DNA of 15,284 nt from Yoonia sp. Its GTDB lineage: Bacteria > Pseudomonadota > Alphaproteobacteria > Rhodobacterales > Rhodobacteraceae. Both the position numbers and the translations under genes were made by a program. Under the pieces are notes generated by a model, which was not told the DNA's origin, did no database searches, and saw only the letters and a program-made list of their open reading frames with translations. The DNA is taken from positions 1 to 15,284 of the forward strand of contig JAPKCP010000037.1 of the NCBI GenBank assembly GCA_028822885.1, in the 5' to 3' direction. Positions within the stretch are counted from its first letter, which is position 1; every line of letters starts with the position of its first letter. Shown one piece after another: positions 14,103-15,284 of this stretch.

Positions 14103-14831
14103 GTGCAGGGCTTAATGCAAAGTGTCGTTCGTGCAATTTACCCGCCGCAATGTGTCGCGTGTGAAACGCAGACTGAGGCAGAGCATGGATTATGTGGTCC
14201 ATGTTGGACTGAAACTGAGTTTATTGGTGGCCTTGTTTGCGACACCTGCGGTGCGCCGCAGTTGGGCGTGGATCAAGGTGAACGGGTGCAGTGCGATGAT
14301 TGCATGATAATTGCCAGACCGTGGGATAAGGGTCGAGCTGCCCTTGTTTATAAAGGGATTGGGCGGCGATTGGTACTGGGACTGAAACATGGGGACCGGT
14401 TGGATTTGACATGGCCCGCTGCGACGTGGATGGCCGCCCGCGTTGGGTCATTGCTGCGGGATGATACGGTGATTGTGCCAGTTCCGTTGCATTGGTCACG
14501 GTTGTTGAAAAGACGCTATAATCAGGCGGCTATTTTGGCGCAGGATCTTGGAAAGCAGGTGAAGCGGCCTGTTTTGGTAGACGGCTTGGTGCGGGTTGCG
14601 CGGACGAAGCCACTTGATGGACATAGTCGTGACGCCCGCTTTGCCGCAATCACAGGCACGATCCGCCCACACCCAAAGCGTGGTGCTAATTTGAATGGAA
14701 AGTCGGTGCTGCTTGTTGATGATGTGATGACATCTGGGGCGACGTTGGCCGCATCAACAGAGGCTGCGCGCGAAGCGGGTGCCACGAACGTGTCTATTGT
14801 TACTCTGGCGCGGGTGGTCAAGGATGCCTAG
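14103..14831 (+). CDS. comF: ComF family phosphoribosyltransferase-like protein
   Basis: A 242-residue ComF protein, named for DNA-uptake competence in Gram-positives and Haemophilus; its exact biochemical role is unsettled, though it has a type I phosphoribosyltransferase fold. The N terminus carries four CxxC pairs (C17/C20, C31/C34, C46/C49, C64/C67) likely to bind zinc. The PRPP-binding loop VLLVDDVMTSGAT is at residues 202-214, preceded by VPVPLHW (125-131) and RRYNQA (137-142), both typical of ComF. It starts with GTG at 14103, supported by AAGGGGGA eight bases upstream. It begins 16 bases from the divergent methyltransferase-like gene and leads, after 47 bases, into grxC. Presence of comF alone does not show the organism is naturally competent. 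Confidence 0.93.
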   Translation: MQGLMQSVVRAIYPPQCVACETQTEAEHGLCGPCWTETEFIGGLVCDTCGAPQLGVDQGERVQCDDCMIIARPWDKGRAALVYKGIGRRLVLGLKHGDRLDLTWPAATWMAARVGSLLRDDTVIVPVPLHWSRLLKRRYNQAAILAQDLGKQVKRPVLVDGLVRVARTKPLDGHSRDARFAAITGTIRPHPKRGANLNGKSVLLVDDVMTSGATLAASTEAAREAGATNVSIVTLARVVKDA

Positions 14832-14878
14832 ATAAGCAGCGACCCCGATTTGGGACGCCAATGCGAAGGACCTGCCAA

Positions 14879-15136
14879 ATGGCTACGATTGAAATGTACA
14901 TGAAACCCACCTGCGGCTTTTGTCATGCGGCTGCCCGTATGCTTGATGGCAAAAAAGCCAGCTACGCGACGATCAACATTCTCGCGCAACCGGCTAAGCG
15001 AGCAGAGATGATCCAGCGTGCAAAAGGCGGATCGACCGTGCCGCAAATTTTCATCAACGGCACGCATATTGGTGGTTATGACGACCTGAATGCGCTGAAC
15101 GCAGGCGGAAAGCTTGATGCATTGCTGGCAGCATGA
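14879..15136 (+). CDS. grxC: glutaredoxin 3
   Basis: An 85-residue cytoplasmic thiol-disulfide oxidoreductase that uses glutathione to reduce disulfides or glutathionylated proteins. The redox centre is CGFC (C12-C15), a variant of the usual CPYC of glutaredoxin 3; the dithiol pair is retained. The cis-proline loop STVPQIFI (52-59) and the glutathione-binding GGYDDL (65-70) are present, and the length matches the family. The ATG at 14879 has AAGGA (14866-14870) eight bases upstream; an in-frame ATG at 14861 would place that site inside the gene and is rejected. It overlaps the following hydrolase gene by an ATGA. The comF-grxC-hydrolase order is common in alphaproteobacteria as I recall. Confidence 0.95.
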   Translation: MATIEMYMKPTCGFCHAAARMLDGKKASYATINILAQPAKRAEMIQRAKGGSTVPQIFINGTHIGGYDDLNALNAGGKLDALLAA

Positions 15137-15284
15137 AAACTGCCCTTCTCCAGATCACGTCGGGTGATGATCCGACCGAGAACCTAAACGTGGTTCTGGA
15201 GATGATGCGTGATGCTGTGTCGCAGGGTGCTGGTTTTGTACTGACGCCTGAGGTGACGAATTGTTTGACGTGGAATCGCGCCCA
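15133..15284 (+). CDS. carbon-nitrogen (nitrilase-type) hydrolase, 5' part only
   Basis: Only the first 50 codons are in the window. They begin MKTALLQITSGDDPTENL and reach FVLTPEVTN, where E40 would be the catalytic glutamate of the Glu-Lys-Cys triad in the nitrilase superfamily. The opening and the TPE(V)TN block resemble Nit-type omega-amidase/deaminated-glutathione amidases, and a glutathione link would suit its position after grxC, but the lysine and cysteine lie beyond the window. The ATG overlaps the grxC stop (ATGA), so translation is probably coupled. The frame is open to the window edge. Confidence 0.85.
   Translation, partial: MKTALLQITSGDDPTENLNVVLEMMRDAVSQGAGFVLTPEVTNCLTWNRA

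Noticed and set aside
13721..14164. 147-codon plus-strand open frame across the methyltransferase-like gene and comF start
   Set aside because: It is antisense to conserved NDUFAF5-like blocks and runs out of frame through comF; no domain.
1..15284. CRISPR array, tRNA, insertion sequence, prophage or toxin-antitoxin system
   Set aside because: No spaced repeat arrays, cloverleaf-like sequences, transposase or phage proteins, or paired small toxin/antitoxin frames were seen; nearly all bases fall in recognised housekeeping genes.

Overview
The window reads as ordinary chromosome from an alphaproteobacterium, most likely Rhodobacterales (Roseobacter group). The reasons are the protein sequences themselves and neighbourhoods I recall as typical of that group: CoA-type Nudix hydrolase next to a CCA-adding enzyme, and comF-grxC-carbon/nitrogen hydrolase. 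Base composition looks moderate (a little above half G+C by eye, not computed), which would fit the lower-GC marine members. I see no tRNA, rRNA, CRISPR array, insertion sequence or prophage gene.

Layout. Positions 1-1822 are read on the minus strand: a Nudix hydrolase (1388-1822) upstream of argG (1-1118, 3' end cut by the window), separated by a 269-base gap holding an AT-rich palindrome. Divergent from the Nudix gene, a long plus-strand run covers 1901-10116: hslO (Hsp33 redox chaperone), a CoA-pyrophosphatase-type Nudix hydrolase, cca (tRNA nucleotidyltransferase), a LysE/RhtB exporter, two tandem half-size ABC exporters and a TrmA/RumA-type Fe-S RNA methyltransferase. Most junctions overlap or are nearly abutting (ATGA overlaps, 17-base overlap, 2-base gap), so the run is probably one or two operons.

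Positions 10202-12045 form a small cell-envelope block: a lipoprotein-type YkuD L,D-transpeptidase (plus), a CAP/SCP-domain lipoprotein (minus, convergent, overlapping the first by 10 bases), and a Tat-exported YkuD L,D-transpeptidase (plus). The last two diverge from a 165-base region with a 9-base direct repeat at 11-base period and a 6+3+6 palindrome. A strong bidirectional terminator at 12071-12101 closes this block against hemH.

The right end has hemH (ferrochelatase) downstream of a BioC/NDUFAF5-like methyltransferase homologue on the minus strand. Divergent from it, only 16 bases start-to-start, is a plus-strand run: comF (phosphoribosyltransferase-fold), grxC (glutaredoxin 3) and the beginning of a carbon-nitrogen hydrolase.

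Most of this is housekeeping (arginine synthesis, tRNA 3'-end maturation, redox protection, haem synthesis, export, rRNA/tRNA methylation). I do not see a clear novel defence or mobile system. The best leads are the two-transpeptidase/CAP-lipoprotein envelope block with its helically phased repeat, and the NDUFAF5-like protein whose SAM-binding glycine motif has decayed.
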